Source: Corynebacterium stationis | Lineage (GTDB): Bacteria > Actinomycetota > Actinomycetes > Mycobacteriales > Mycobacteriaceae | Direction: 5' to 3' | Length of the DNA stretch: 64,000 nt | Assembly: GCF_001941345.1 (NCBI RefSeq) | Contig: NZ_CP009251.1 | Coordinates: 2,046,001-2,110,000 of the forward strand | Shown: positions 54,901 through 64,000 of the stretch, in pieces | How positions within the stretch are numbered: position 1 is the stretch's first letter | Layout: each line of letters opens with the position of its first letter | Notes under the pieces: model-generated | What the model saw: the letters and a program-made list of their open reading frames with translations, nothing else | Told to the model about the DNA's origin: nothing | Database searches by the model: none | Program-made: the position numbers and the translations under genes

Positions 54901-56975
54901 GTGCGCACTGAAGAAATCACTTCTAAGACTTCATCGCCGTATTGTTCCATCTTGGCCGGGCCAACGCCGGAGATAGACAGCAAGCCATTTTTATCAGATG
55001 GCAAGGATTCAGCCATCGACAGCAAGGTCGCGTCCGTAAAGACGACATAGGCTGGCTTGCCGATGTCCTGGGCCACCCGCGCACGCCACTGACGCAAGGC
55101 AGTAAAGACCTCTTCATCAGCTAAAGACTCACAAGTCTCGTGCCGGCCCAGCACTTTGTCGGCGGGCGCATTGAGATAGCCATTGCACACCCGGCAGCGT
55201 TTAGGCCGCGATGCACGCGAGGTGTGTGCGGAAGCATCGCCAAGCTCTGGCACCACACCGTCGAGAAAGCGCGTGCGCTGGCGCGATGCGCGCGAGCCCG
55301 TGGTCTTCGCCAGCGCCCAGGAGCACAGCAGGTGGATGCGCGCGCGGGTCATGCCGACATAAAACAGACGGCGTTCTTCCTCAATGGCTTCATCATCACC
55401 GCGATCATCTTGGGCTTTAATCGCCTGATTAATGGGCAAAAGCTTTTCGGTCAGGCCTACCAAAAAGACCGCGTCCCACTCCAAGCCCTTCGCCGCGTGC
55501 AGCGTTGATAACGTCACGCCTTCCATGGTGGGAGCTTGTTTGTTGCTAGCGCGGCGTTGCAGATCCACAATCACCCCGGGCAAATCGATGCCGGGCTGGT
55601 CGCGCACGATGGTACAGATCAGATCCACCAGCGCGCTCAGCGACTGCCAACGCTCACGTGCTTGAGCACCTTCGGGCTCAGCAGACGAGAGCCCGATTTC
55701 CATAAACGCAGCCTTGGCAATAGCGACTGGGTCGTAGGGCAGATCGGTGCGGCGAGCTGCGCGATGCAGCGCGCGGGTGGCTTCAATGATTTCTTGTCGA
55801 TGAAAAAAGCCATCTCCACCACGGACTTGGTAAACAATGCCGGCATCAGCAAGTGCTTCTTCAAAGACCGCCGACTGGAAATTGGTGCGATATAAAATCG
55901 CAATCTCACTCGCAGCAACGCCTTGATTTAACAGGGTGAGAATTTCTCCGGCGACTTCTTTCGCCTCAATTTCTTCTGACTCATAAGCGTGGAACTTCGG
56001 AACTGGTCCCGGGTCACGCATACCTTCCAGGCGCAGGCGCGTGCCTGCAGCGCGTCCGACGGCTTTATCAATAACCGTGTTCGCCAGGTCCGTTACTTGC
56101 GGGGTCGACCGGTAGTCACGCTGGAGTTTCACGACTGTGGCGTTGTCATAAGTCTTAGAAAAATCGAGCAGGAAATCAGGGGATGCACCGGTAAATGAAT
56201 AAATCGTCTGGTTGGCATCCCCGACCACCGTTAAATCATCGCGCTCGCCTAACCAGGCGTTGAGCACGCGCTGCTGCAAAGGCGTGACGTCCTGATACTC
56301 ATCAACAACAAAAGTGCGGTATTGCTGGCGGAATTCCTCAGCCACCGCGGGCGCATTTTCTAAAGCACCCGCGACATGAATAAGCAGGTCATCAAAGTCT
56401 AATAACATCCCATCGGGCTGGGATTTAAACTCTTCATAGCGCTGATAGACCTTCGCTACTTTCACTGGGTCTTTAGGCGCGATGCGGTCGTGCGCTTTTA
56501 AGGCTTCGACATAACCATCGGCAGAAATTAGCGAGGCCTTCGCCCACTCAATTTCACTTAAGATATCGCGCACGGTTTCCTTAGAAGGATCCATGCCGAC
56601 ATTGCGCACGGCACGCGAAACAATCGGGAATTTATTATCTACCAAACGCCACGGCAGATCGCCTGCCACCTGCGGCCAGAAATACCGCAATTGGCGCAGC
56701 GCAGCGGCGTGGAAGGTGCGTGCTTGAACGCCAGTGACGCCCATCGAGAGCAAACGGTCGCGCATCTCCCCTGCTGCTTTCGAGGTAAAAGTCACGGCCA
56801 AAACGCGCTGCGGGGAGACAAAACCTTGGTCAACTAAGTGCGCGATCCGATAGGTAATAGTGCGGGTCTTACCGGTTCCCGCACCAGCCAGAATACACAC
56901 CGGTCCCCGGGGCGCGGTTGCAGCAACGCGCTGGTCATCATCCAGCGCCTCCAAATCTAACTCGAAGGAACTCAC
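54897..56975 (-). CDS. uvrD2: ATP-dependent DNA helicase UvrD2
   Basis: A protein of about 692 residues of helicase superfamily 1. Walker A is AGAGTGKTRTITYR (about 30-43), motif II is VDEYQDVTPLQQ (about 228), motif VI is RRLFYVGMTRAR. After the motor come a tetra-Cys-like segment (KRCRVCNGYL, GRHETCE) and a C-terminal HRDC domain (about 615-690), as in mycobacterial UvrD2. It unwinds DNA 3' to 5'. The GTG at 56975 overlaps the nudC stop (GTGA), giving translational coupling. Confidence 0.93.
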   Translation of the reverse strand: MSSFELDLEALDDDQRVAATAPRGPVCILAGAGTGKTRTITYRIAHLVDQGFVSPQRVLAVTFTSKAAGEMRDRLLSMGVTGVQARTFHAAALRQLRYFWPQVAGDLPWRLVDNKFPIVSRAVRNVGMDPSKETVRDILSEIEWAKASLISADGYVEALKAHDRIAPKDPVKVAKVYQRYEEFKSQPDGMLLDFDDLLIHVAGALENAPAVAEEFRQQYRTFVVDEYQDVTPLQQRVLNAWLGERDDLTVVGDANQTIYSFTGASPDFLLDFSKTYDNATVVKLQRDYRSTPQVTDLANTVIDKAVGRAAGTRLRLEGMRDPGPVPKFHAYESEEIEAKEVAGEILTLLNQGVAASEIAILYRTNFQSAVFEEALADAGIVYQVRGGDGFFHRQEIIEATRALHRAARRTDLPYDPVAIAKAAFMEIGLSSAEPEGAQARERWQSLSALVDLICTIVRDQPGIDLPGVIVDLQRRASNKQAPTMEGVTLSTLHAAKGLEWDAVFLVGLTEKLLPINQAIKAQDDRGDDEAIEEERRLFYVGMTRARIHLLCSWALAKTTGSRASRQRTRFLDGVVPELGDASAHTSRASRPKRCRVCNGYLNAPADKVLGRHETCESLADEEVFTALRQWRARVAQDIGKPAYVVFTDATLLSMAESLPSDKNGLLSISGVGPAKMEQYGDEVLEVISSVRT

Positions 56976-57700
56976 TGCGAATACCACTCCTCTAATAACC
57001 TGTGCGCAATTGAACCTGGGCCTGGCAGATTCAACTTATCAATCTCAGTCTTGCCCACCCAACGGACTTCAACCAATTCACCATCACGCGGGCCGGGGTT
57101 TTCCAAAGACTCTTCGGTTGCCACCGCACTAAACCCAACCATCAAAGAGCCCGATAAAACCCAGGGCTGCGAACCAACGTATCGCACGTCCCGGACATCA
57201 AACCCTGTCTCCTCTTTGACTTCACGTGCAGCGGCTTCTTCCAAGGACTCACCAATGTCCACATAGCCAGCTATGATCGAGAAATTCTGCGGTCGCTTCT
57301 TGTCACGACCCATCAAAATCGCATCCTTTTCTGGATGGTGCACCCGCGTAATCACTGCCGGATCAACCCGGGGAAATAGCATTCCAGGACGCTGTTCCGA
57401 ATGTCCCACCACGCCAGTATCCGGAAATTCCAGACGCTGCCCTGTCGCCGCGTCAAAGCGGTGCAGATAGCGATACTTCATCATGCCGATCGCACGCGTC
57501 ATGAGTCGATCCCCGAAGAAAGCACGCGCTGAGACCAACGTTCCCAAACTTTGAGCGTGGTCCTCGGAAATCGCGCACGCCCACAGCTCGGGAAACTTGG
57601 ATACCCGCACGGTCATCTGCCCGGACGGAGCCTCCAACAAGATAGGTTTGCCAGTACTATCAACCGGCACAAAGCCGTGTTCAGTAACCGGAACAAACAT
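56972..57700 (-). CDS. nudC: NAD+ diphosphatase / NADH pyrophosphatase
   Basis: A 242-residue Nudix hydrolase. The Nudix box is GYVDIGESLEEAAAREVKEE (about 140-160), followed by TG and the NudC mark SQPWVLSGSLMVGF (about 175-188). It cleaves NAD(H) to NMN and AMP and may decap NAD-RNA. The four-Cys zinc ribbon of E. coli NudC is missing here. It is the second gene in the chain channel-nudC-uvrD2; its ATG abuts the channel stop as TAGATG. Confidence 0.9.
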   Translation of the reverse strand: MFVPVTEHGFVPVDSTGKPILLEAPSGQMTVRVSKFPELWACAISEDHAQSLGTLVSARAFFGDRLMTRAIGMMKYRYLHRFDAATGQRLEFPDTGVVGHSEQRPGMLFPRVDPAVITRVHHPEKDAILMGRDKKRPQNFSIIAGYVDIGESLEEAAAREVKEETGFDVRDVRYVGSQPWVLSGSLMVGFSAVATEESLENPGPRDGELVEVRWVGKTEIDKLNLPGPGSIAHRLLEEWYSQ

Positions 57701-58846
57701 CTACTCATCGTCCAATATCTCAGAAGGGTCTTCCGTGTCGTGTTTGATGTAGAGCAAACGGTCACCGGGTTTAAGCGCCGAAGCACCCGCGGTATCAACG
57801 CGAATCAATTCCCCATTGCGCAAAACCGCCAGCACAATATCGACCAAGTGTCGGGGATTCGAGCCCACCTCATATTCACGCACTGGACGCTCGGCGACCG
57901 AGAAACCTTCATTTGGAGAGAGCAGGTCTTCCATCATCTCCACCACTGTCGGCGTGACGGTGGCAAGTCCAAGAAGGCGTCCTGCAGTTTCCGCGGAGGT
58001 AACTACAGAATCAGCACCAGATTGCAGCAGCAAGTGCCGATTCGCTGATTCTCGAACTGAAGCCACTATCTTCGCCGATGGAGCCAACTCGCGCACCGCT
58101 AAAGTGCACAGCACAGCCGTGTCATCCGTGGAGGGGGTAACGACTACTGCTTCCGCGTGCGCAACGCCCGCGATTTTTAGCACGTCGTTTTTAGTCCCCG
58201 AACCAAAGACAGTCACTAGTCCGTGATGCTCTGCATTGGCAAGAGCCGCGCGATCTTGGTCGATAACTACGATTTGTGCTGGGGAGATGCCGTCGGCAAG
58301 CAAGGCGGCAACTGAGCCAGCACCCTTGGTTCCGTAACCTATAACGACGGTGTGGTTGCGCAAAGTTCTTCTCCAACGTGAAATCTGGAATGTACGGCGA
58401 GCTCGGTCAGTCAATACAGATAAAGTAGCACCCACCAACAGCACTAAGAAGGCAAGACGAGCAGGCGTAATAACAACCAAGTTCACTAAACGCGCCTGCT
58501 GGGTCACGGGGACAATATCGCCGTATCCCACTGTAGTCAATGAGACCGAAGAATAATATGCTGCATCAATGAGTGTGAGCTCCTCACTATATCCCTCCCG
58601 GTCAAAATAGACCACGAAAGTCACAAAAATAACCAGAGAAAAGGCCCACATCAAGCGCTTAGCCAATTGCCGCCACGGGCTGGCCACGTCGTTGCGAGGC
58701 ACCGTGATCACATCAATCAGTGCATGGTCTGGCTGCGAAGACAACTCTATCCCGGGCCGAAAAGACTCTGCGATCCGATTTTTCATCCGCTTCACTCGTT
58801 GTGCCATAACCTTCCGACGCCTTCCTTTCTGCGTGCGCGAAGCCAT
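57701..58846 (-). CDS. potassium channel with TrkA-N/TrkA-C domains
   Basis: A 381-residue two-helix channel subunit. Membrane segments are at about 67-85 and 120-145, with the selectivity filter TVGYGD between them (about 107). The RCK part has a TrkA-N Rossmann fold (HTVVIGYGTKGAGSVAALLA, about 164-183) and a TrkA-C domain at the end (EYEVGSNPRHLVDIVLAVLR). It is a ligand-gated K+ channel of the MthK/Kch kind. The start may be the later Met at residue 14 or 21; the chosen one gives the longest frame. Confidence 0.85.
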   Translation of the reverse strand: MASRTQKGRRRKVMAQRVKRMKNRIAESFRPGIELSSQPDHALIDVITVPRNDVASPWRQLAKRLMWAFSLVIFVTFVVYFDREGYSEELTLIDAAYYSSVSLTTVGYGDIVPVTQQARLVNLVVITPARLAFLVLLVGATLSVLTDRARRTFQISRWRRTLRNHTVVIGYGTKGAGSVAALLADGISPAQIVVIDQDRAALANAEHHGLVTVFGSGTKNDVLKIAGVAHAEAVVVTPSTDDTAVLCTLAVRELAPSAKIVASVRESANRHLLLQSGADSVVTSAETAGRLLGLATVTPTVVEMMEDLLSPNEGFSVAERPVREYEVGSNPRHLVDIVLAVLRNGELIRVDTAGASALKPGDRLLYIKHDTEDPSEILDDE

Positions 58847-58866
58847 TAAGACTGATAAGCATATAC

Positions 58867-61800
58867 CTACTTCGTGGCCACCGTTGAAAACAGCCGCGCA
58901 AGTGCATCACCGTCGGGAAGATTCTGCGGCTCAAAGGTAAAATTGTCCGCAACATAATGGAACCCGGCGCGAATCGGTTGGCCATCGGCAACAATTCTGC
59001 GCCACGCTTCACGGTAGATGGCCAGCTGCAACGCCGCATTGTCCATATCACGACCTTGTGGTGGCCGGCCAGTTTTCCAGTCCACCACGAACCAGGAGCC
59101 ATCTGGTTCTTTAAAGACTGCATCCATACGTCCGTTAAGAATCTGCCCACCGGAGTTAAAACGAAATGGCGTCTCCACTGCAAAGGGTGTGCGATCCGCC
59201 CACGCCGATTCAAGGAATTTCTCCTTCAAAGCTTCAACATCAGCGATTGGCACTTCGCCGGTTCCTGGCAGTTCATCTTCTTCCAGCAAGGCTTCCATGC
59301 CAAAGCGTTCTTCCAGCCACGAGTGAAAGGCTGTACCGCGCTTGGCATAAGAATTTGGTTTAAAAGGCACAGGGCGACGGCGCCGGCGCGCAAACTCCTC
59401 CGGGTCAGTGGATAAACTCACCACATCAGAGGCCGTGAGCTCACTGGGCATAGTTACTTCAATCACCGGTGTGGTCAGCGCACGGTGTTCTTCAATCAGT
59501 GCGGTAGCATCGCTTTCCCACAGCCCAAATTCCTCACCGGATTGTGCCTTCGGCAGTTCCTGCTTAGCGGCATCGACAAGCAGCGCGCCCGCAAGTGCTT
59601 CTGGGGTCGGCTGCAAGAAAGGAAACTTCGCTGCATCCATCGCCGTATCAGCAGCCTCATCAGCAGGGTCTTCAGGAATAGTCCACTCCACCACGAGGTC
59701 GGGGAATTTCTCCGCCAACATCTCGAGGTAAACATACGGCCCCTTCTTCGATCCATGGCCGGCCTTGTAGCTATTGGTGCCACCGCCGGTAACGGTCAAA
59801 GACTTCTCCGTGCGCGTCATCGCCACATAGAACAACCGCGCGGATTCCTCCGCGTTGGCGTCTTTGTACTGCTTATCCAAAGCCTTCGCCGCTTTGCCAT
59901 AATCCGTGCGCGTTACCGGTTTCTCATCGCCATTTTTGTCATATTGCGGCTCCGGTTCAATCACATCCTCATCAGAGGGAACCTGTTCGACTTTGGTGAT
60001 GAAAGAATTCGCTTTGGCACCATACGTCGTCGAATCCGCATGCAGGACACAGACATGCTCCCATTCCAAGCCCTTGGACTTGTGCACGGTAAGCACCAGC
60101 ACGCGGTCATCGACAGCCGGGACTTCGCCGGGATCCAGACCATCTTCATGTTCGCGGGCAAGGTCCAGAAAATCCAGCAAGCCGCCGAGGCTATCTCCTT
60201 GATAACCAGCAACAATATCGGCAAATTTATCCAGATGCGTTGCACCGCCGGCACGGTTTCGCGACAGCACTTCGGTGCGCAGGTTGAAGATAGCTTCAAT
60301 ATCAGAAAACAAGTCAGCTAGGGATTTGCCCAAAGAATAGGTTCGCAGGTGGCGCAGCTTCGACGCGAGCTTTTCGATGCGCCCTCGCCCCTCCTCGGTA
60401 TAGCGCTCCGCCTCACCCATATCGGCCACGGCATCAGCTAATCCCAACACCTGCTCAGGACGGTGTGTGGTGGCACTAGCTACTTGCCGGTGCAGCTGCG
60501 CGCGCAGGTGCTCGAGCGGATCATCACCTGGGGCATACACGACGCGTTCATCCGATGCGCCAGTCATATTGTCCACGCGCTGGCTCAACGCCAAAATGTC
60601 CGACATGCCCAGCCCACATAGCGGACCGGCCAAGATACGCAGTGCTGCAGCAGAGTCTTGCGGGCGTACCAGCATGGTTGCGAGTGCGACTAGGTCTTGG
60701 ACTTCTGGTTCCCACAAAAGACCACCTAGGCCAACGATTTCATAAGGCACGCCTTCTGCTTCCAAGTGGCGTGCGATCTCGGCCGCATGGCGGTTGGTGC
60801 GAACTAAGATAGCCGCGCTTAAAGGATCTTTATTTTCTTGGGTTTTGTCATAGATTGCGCGCATATGACGTGCAACGAATTCGCGCTCTCTTTCTTGGCT
60901 TTCAAAATATCCCAACTGCACATCGCCGTCGTCGGCGCCAGGACGCGCGCTGAGCCTATCGACTGGGCGCGGATTAGCGCCGGCAAAGATGTCATCTGCA
61001 ACAACGTTGGCTAAATCCAGCACGCGGGAAGGATTCCGCCACGACACCGTCAGCTGATCTTGTGGCGCCGGAGTGGAATCGTCTACAGGAAAGTCCCTCA
61101 CAAACTCGTTGAGGTTCTCGGTGGTCGCACCACGCCAGCCATAAATCGCCTGCATCGGGTCACCGACGGCAGTAACGGAAAGATTCGGGTGCGCAGTTCC
61201 GCCGAAGAGACTGCGCAATAACACACGCTGCGAGTGCGAAGTGTCCTGATATTCATCAAGCATGACCACGCGGTAGCGCTGACGTTGAATCGCACCAATG
61301 CCTGGGTTTGCGGCAGCTACGCGCGCTGCAAAAGACATCTGCTCGCCGAAACTAACTACTCCTTGAGCATGCTGTTCTGCTTGCACCGCTGCAACAAGCT
61401 CCAGATACTCCACGCGAATTCTTTGCACATCGAGAATCTTTTGTAATTCTTGAGAAAACTCCGGGCCACTCTTGCGCGCTTTCGGCAGCTCAGTGGCATC
61501 GCTGAGCATAATCCGTGCATGCTCGCGGATATCTTCTTCACTCATGAGCACATTGCCCATGTTGTCCGCGAGTTTCAGCACGGTCTGCGCCACGGTTGCC
61601 ACCGAAGTCTTCGTGGTCATCTCACCCTCGAAGTTGCTGACTATCTCATGGGCAATCGCGAAACGCTCAGCATCAGTAATCAGCCGCGCGCTGGGCTCGA
61701 CCGGCAGGTACAAACCATATTCGCGCACCAATTCACCCGCATAAGAGTCATAGGTAGATACCTTCGGCGCAATCGACTCTAAAGACTTAGCCACCTCACT

Positions 61801-62103
61801 GCCTGGGGCGAACAATCCTGTATCGCGCAGTTGAATCAAGGATTTGCGGATGCGCTGTTCCAGCTGCTGTGCGGCCTTGCGGGTAAAGGTCAGGCCTAGT
61901 ACTTGTTCGGGGCGCACCAATCCGTTGGCAACCAAAGACACCACGCGTGATGCCATGGTTTCGGTCTTTCCGGCGCCTGCGCCCGCAGTCACCAGCTTCG
62001 GGCCGAGTCCACCAGCAATGACCTGAGCTTGTTCATCGGTCGGCGCAAACTTTTTGCCGACTGCCGCGGCAATATCCGCGGGAGAAAAATTAGGCGTTGA
62101 CAT
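58867..62103 (-). CDS. adnB: ATP-dependent helicase/nuclease AdnB
   Basis: A 1,078-residue helicase-nuclease subunit. The N-terminal UvrD-like motor has Walker A TAGAGAGKTETMASR (about 36-50) and motif II MLDEYQDTSHSQR (about 283). The C-terminal RecB-like nuclease (about 880-1,070) has the PD-(D/E)xK core as GRMDAVFKE and FVVDWKTGRPP. With AdnA it processes double-strand breaks for recombination, as shown for mycobacterial AdnAB. Its start overlaps the adnA stop by 14 bases. The full set of motor motifs suggests this is the lead motor. Confidence 0.92.
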   Translation of the reverse strand: MSTPNFSPADIAAAVGKKFAPTDEQAQVIAGGLGPKLVTAGAGAGKTETMASRVVSLVANGLVRPEQVLGLTFTRKAAQQLEQRIRKSLIQLRDTGLFAPGSEVAKSLESIAPKVSTYDSYAGELVREYGLYLPVEPSARLITDAERFAIAHEIVSNFEGEMTTKTSVATVAQTVLKLADNMGNVLMSEEDIREHARIMLSDATELPKARKSGPEFSQELQKILDVQRIRVEYLELVAAVQAEQHAQGVVSFGEQMSFAARVAAANPGIGAIQRQRYRVVMLDEYQDTSHSQRVLLRSLFGGTAHPNLSVTAVGDPMQAIYGWRGATTENLNEFVRDFPVDDSTPAPQDQLTVSWRNPSRVLDLANVVADDIFAGANPRPVDRLSARPGADDGDVQLGYFESQEREREFVARHMRAIYDKTQENKDPLSAAILVRTNRHAAEIARHLEAEGVPYEIVGLGGLLWEPEVQDLVALATMLVRPQDSAAALRILAGPLCGLGMSDILALSQRVDNMTGASDERVVYAPGDDPLEHLRAQLHRQVASATTHRPEQVLGLADAVADMGEAERYTEEGRGRIEKLASKLRHLRTYSLGKSLADLFSDIEAIFNLRTEVLSRNRAGGATHLDKFADIVAGYQGDSLGGLLDFLDLAREHEDGLDPGEVPAVDDRVLVLTVHKSKGLEWEHVCVLHADSTTYGAKANSFITKVEQVPSDEDVIEPEPQYDKNGDEKPVTRTDYGKAAKALDKQYKDANAEESARLFYVAMTRTEKSLTVTGGGTNSYKAGHGSKKGPYVYLEMLAEKFPDLVVEWTIPEDPADEAADTAMDAAKFPFLQPTPEALAGALLVDAAKQELPKAQSGEEFGLWESDATALIEEHRALTTPVIEVTMPSELTASDVVSLSTDPEEFARRRRRPVPFKPNSYAKRGTAFHSWLEERFGMEALLEEDELPGTGEVPIADVEALKEKFLESAWADRTPFAVETPFRFNSGGQILNGRMDAVFKEPDGSWFVVDWKTGRPPQGRDMDNAALQLAIYREAWRRIVADGQPIRAGFHYVADNFTFEPQNLPDGDALARLFSTVATK

Positions 62104-64000
62104 CAGTAGTCACCTTTCCTTCAGCTTGCACCGGGCAAATGGGTTTCAGTGGGCAGCGATCACACTCGGAGCTGATCCTGGCGGTTACCCGCGGGCCAGC
62201 TAATTCCTCCAGCAAAGGCGGCAGCGCCGCTGCGAACTCTGCCAGCTCCTCATCTTCTTTCCGTGCCTGTTCTGCTGTGCCAATCTTCTTCGTATCCACA
62301 CCCGGATATACCAAGGTCGCGCCATCGCGTTCTTCTCCCTGCGGCGAGGAAACTACCCTGGTGAAACCGTCAACCTGGCGCAGTTCACCGTGGGCAAGCA
62401 CCAGTTGATAGGCCATTAGCTGCGGGTGCGCAGAAGTCTCTTCATCAGAGGGCTTATACGCGCCCGTCTTTAAGTCAATAACGCGCAGGCCACCGTGCTC
62501 GCCATTCTCGCCGACGGCACGCTCCAGACGGTCCATATAGCCCCGAATGCGCACCCCTGGCTCGGTTTCCACGTCCACGCGCACTTCCACATCGACAAGC
62601 TCTAGCACTCCGCGGGTTTCTTGAATCCACTGGTTGGTACGCACCAATAACCGTTCAAACTCTTCACGCTCTTGCGCGCGCTTCCAGGACGGCGAGGTCT
62701 GAACCTGGGAGAATGCCTCGACGGTTTCCCGGCGCGCTAGTTCTTCATCAGCTCCACGTCCTAGCGCTTCCATGTATGCGTGAGCCAGGTTGCCACGCAC
62801 CAAGTGGTAAGTATCGCTGGTGTTATCTGCCGTGTCTTTCAACATCGCGTTCAACGGGCACTTCAACAGCGCCTCAATGCGCGAGGGGCTCAGCCGTGGA
62901 TTGTTATTTAACGGCTTTTCTTCAGAGATCGTCTGGGTTGCCCACCACTGAGCAGGGTCAGCACCCGGCACGCCAGCTTCAGCCAAACGCGCAAGTTGCC
63001 GGGCAGCTTGTGCGCGTGCGGCCTCAGTTGCTTGAGGGTTCCCGACCACCGTGCGCATCTGGGCAATAAACGACGACACCGATAACACGGATACTTGCAG
63101 CGGATCGATTTCTTTGTCAGGTTCGTGTATCTCGACGGTCGCGGGCGGTTCTAACCCCATCTCACGAGCAAGCAACTGCTTACGGAAGGTTTCTTGCCGC
63201 GCCAGTCGTTGCAACTGCTCAGGGATATTGCGAGCACGCCCTGCACGATTAGCGAATTCATCAATAAAGCGTGATGGTTCAGCAACTTCATCACCATCTG
63301 GATTATCAATTGCTACCAACAGCATGCGTGAAGTGTGCCGCGTGGTGGCAACGTGGAATAGACGGCGTTCTTCATGCAGGCGGTCTGCGATGTTGTTGAC
63401 GGGAATATTTGGATCGATGCCCAAATCCACTAGATCGATGAGTTCTTCTTGGGCAAAGATAGTGCCGGTCTCCCCCAACGCCGGCCAGGCACCTTCTTGG
63501 GCGCCAACGACGGCCACGGTGTTAAATTCCCGGCCAACTGCACCGTGCGCGGTGAGAATGCTTACGGCATCCGGCACAGCCGTGCGCCTATCGCGTACAC
63601 CGGTCGGTAGTACTTGCTCGGTGATGTGGTTGATAAAGGCACTAAGTTCGGCGCCGGGGCGACGCTCTGAGTAGTCACCTGCGGCGTCAAAAAGACTCAT
63701 CATGGCATCTAAGTCACGGTCTGCTTGTGAACCCGTAGCGCCACCGCGCAGGGACGAGTTGCGCAGACGGTTAGCTAGCTCGGTCTTATGCCAAATCGCC
63801 CACAGCACTTCTTCCGGCGAGCCATTGTGTTTAAGCACTTCGCGGCCGCTATTTAAGATGCCAATGATGCGCTCTAAGGCCGCGGTTTCGTAGTTGTTGA
63901 GAACTTCTTGCAAAGACTCCTCGATTTCTTCGCTCGCGAGAATCTCCCGCAGCATATCCATACCGCGAGCTTCTGGCTTCCAGCGGCGCAGCGCACGAAT
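62090..64000 (-). CDS. adnA: ATP-dependent helicase/nuclease AdnA (5' end outside window)
   Basis: The C-terminal 636 or so residues of a UvrD-like helicase/nuclease. The frame is open to base 64000 with no start codon needed, so the N-terminus lies beyond. The visible part holds late motor motifs (ERRLFHVATTRHTSRMLLVA), then the RecB-like nuclease (RGYMDRLE and RVIDLKTGAYKPSD). The Fe-S cysteines are present: one in LLKCPLNAM and three in CDRCPLKPICPVQ. It forms the AdnAB complex with the next gene. Confidence 0.9.
   Translation of the reverse strand: MRALRRWKPEARGMDMLREILASEEIEESLQEVLNNYETAALERIIGILNSGREVLKHNGSPEEVLWAIWHKTELANRLRNSSLRGGATGSQADRDLDAMMSLFDAAGDYSERRPGAELSAFINHITEQVLPTGVRDRRTAVPDAVSILTAHGAVGREFNTVAVVGAQEGAWPALGETGTIFAQEELIDLVDLGIDPNIPVNNIADRLHEERRLFHVATTRHTSRMLLVAIDNPDGDEVAEPSRFIDEFANRAGRARNIPEQLQRLARQETFRKQLLAREMGLEPPATVEIHEPDKEIDPLQVSVLSVSSFIAQMRTVVGNPQATEAARAQAARQLARLAEAGVPGADPAQWWATQTISEEKPLNNNPRLSPSRIEALLKCPLNAMLKDTADNTSDTYHLVRGNLAHAYMEALGRGADEELARRETVEAFSQVQTSPSWKRAQEREEFERLLVRTNQWIQETRGVLELVDVEVRVDVETEPGVRIRGYMDRLERAVGENGEHGGLRVIDLKTGAYKPSDEETSAHPQLMAYQLVLAHGELRQVDGFTRVVSSPQGEERDGATLVYPGVDTKKIGTAEQARKEDEELAEFAAALPPLLEELAGPRVTARISSECDRCPLKPICPVQAEGKVTTDVNA

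Noticed and set aside
59485..60321. 278-codon plus-strand frame
   Set aside because: Antisense of adnB, no domain, Arg/Ile-rich as expected for a shadow frame.

Overview
The window reads as a Corynebacterium chromosome, probably near the C. ammoniagenes / C. stationis / C. casei group; the species is inferred only. Support for the genus: a tmRNA with the tag AEKNSQRDYALAA, the block prfB-ftsE-ftsX-smpB with hisN and an inositol-monophosphatase paralogue, a UPF0182 membrane protein, and the actinobacterial run adnA-adnB-K+ channel-nudC-uvrD2.

Layout. (1) 229-3721: DUF488, GNAT, two overlapping unknown genes and a membrane-anchored Excalibur protein. (2) 3867-7093: a mobile-element remnant (A) with a frameshifted unknown gene, an XRE-ImmA/IrrE regulator, an integrase whose start is frameshifted, and an attachment-site copy of the ssrA 3' end. 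(3) 7067-16261: a second island (B) between that att copy and the real ssrA 3' end. It carries an integrase, an excisionase-like HTH, a DnaB-N-domain protein coupled to a RepA-like ATPase, a small-terminase-like HTH protein and an MmeI-type restriction-modification enzyme. No capsid, portal or conjugation genes are visible, so it resembles a phage satellite (PICI-like). (4) 16238-21838: ssrA, smpB, ftsX, ftsE, prfB, phosphatase, hisN. (5) 22079-28694: hydroxyacid dehydrogenase, lipoprotein, secreted protease, YkvI-like transporter, tRNA-fMet, an AraC remnant and a phytoene-desaturase-like oxidoreductase.

(6) 28767-41763: a catabolic cluster. It has a two-component FMN monooxygenase with its flavin reductase, a stand-alone riboflavin kinase, SnoaL-like protein, 2-oxo-acid hydratase, aldehyde dehydrogenase, HpcH/HpaI aldolase, amine oxidase, SDR, MHS transporter and IclR regulator. 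A shared GTTCA-N5-TGAAC palindrome lies before three transcription units. A second copy of the transporter has an in-frame stop. The likely logic is oxidative deamination and ring or C-N opening, then hydration, aldol cleavage to pyruvate plus an aldehyde, and aldehyde oxidation; the substrate is unknown.

(7) 42032-46231: TetR and an EmrB-type pump, an ornithine-cyclodeaminase pseudogene with two frameshifts, a small membrane protein and a second identical tRNA-fMet. (8) 46408-64000: conserved actinobacterial genes: UPF0182, PPA1309, a lipoprotein, a PDZ-Lon protease, DUF2342, a DUF45 metallopeptidase, an orphan cyclodehydratase-like protein, and uvrD2, nudC, K+ channel, adnB and adnA (adnA runs off the window).

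At least five genes are broken by frameshifts or a stop codon, which is either real decay or base-level assembly error.
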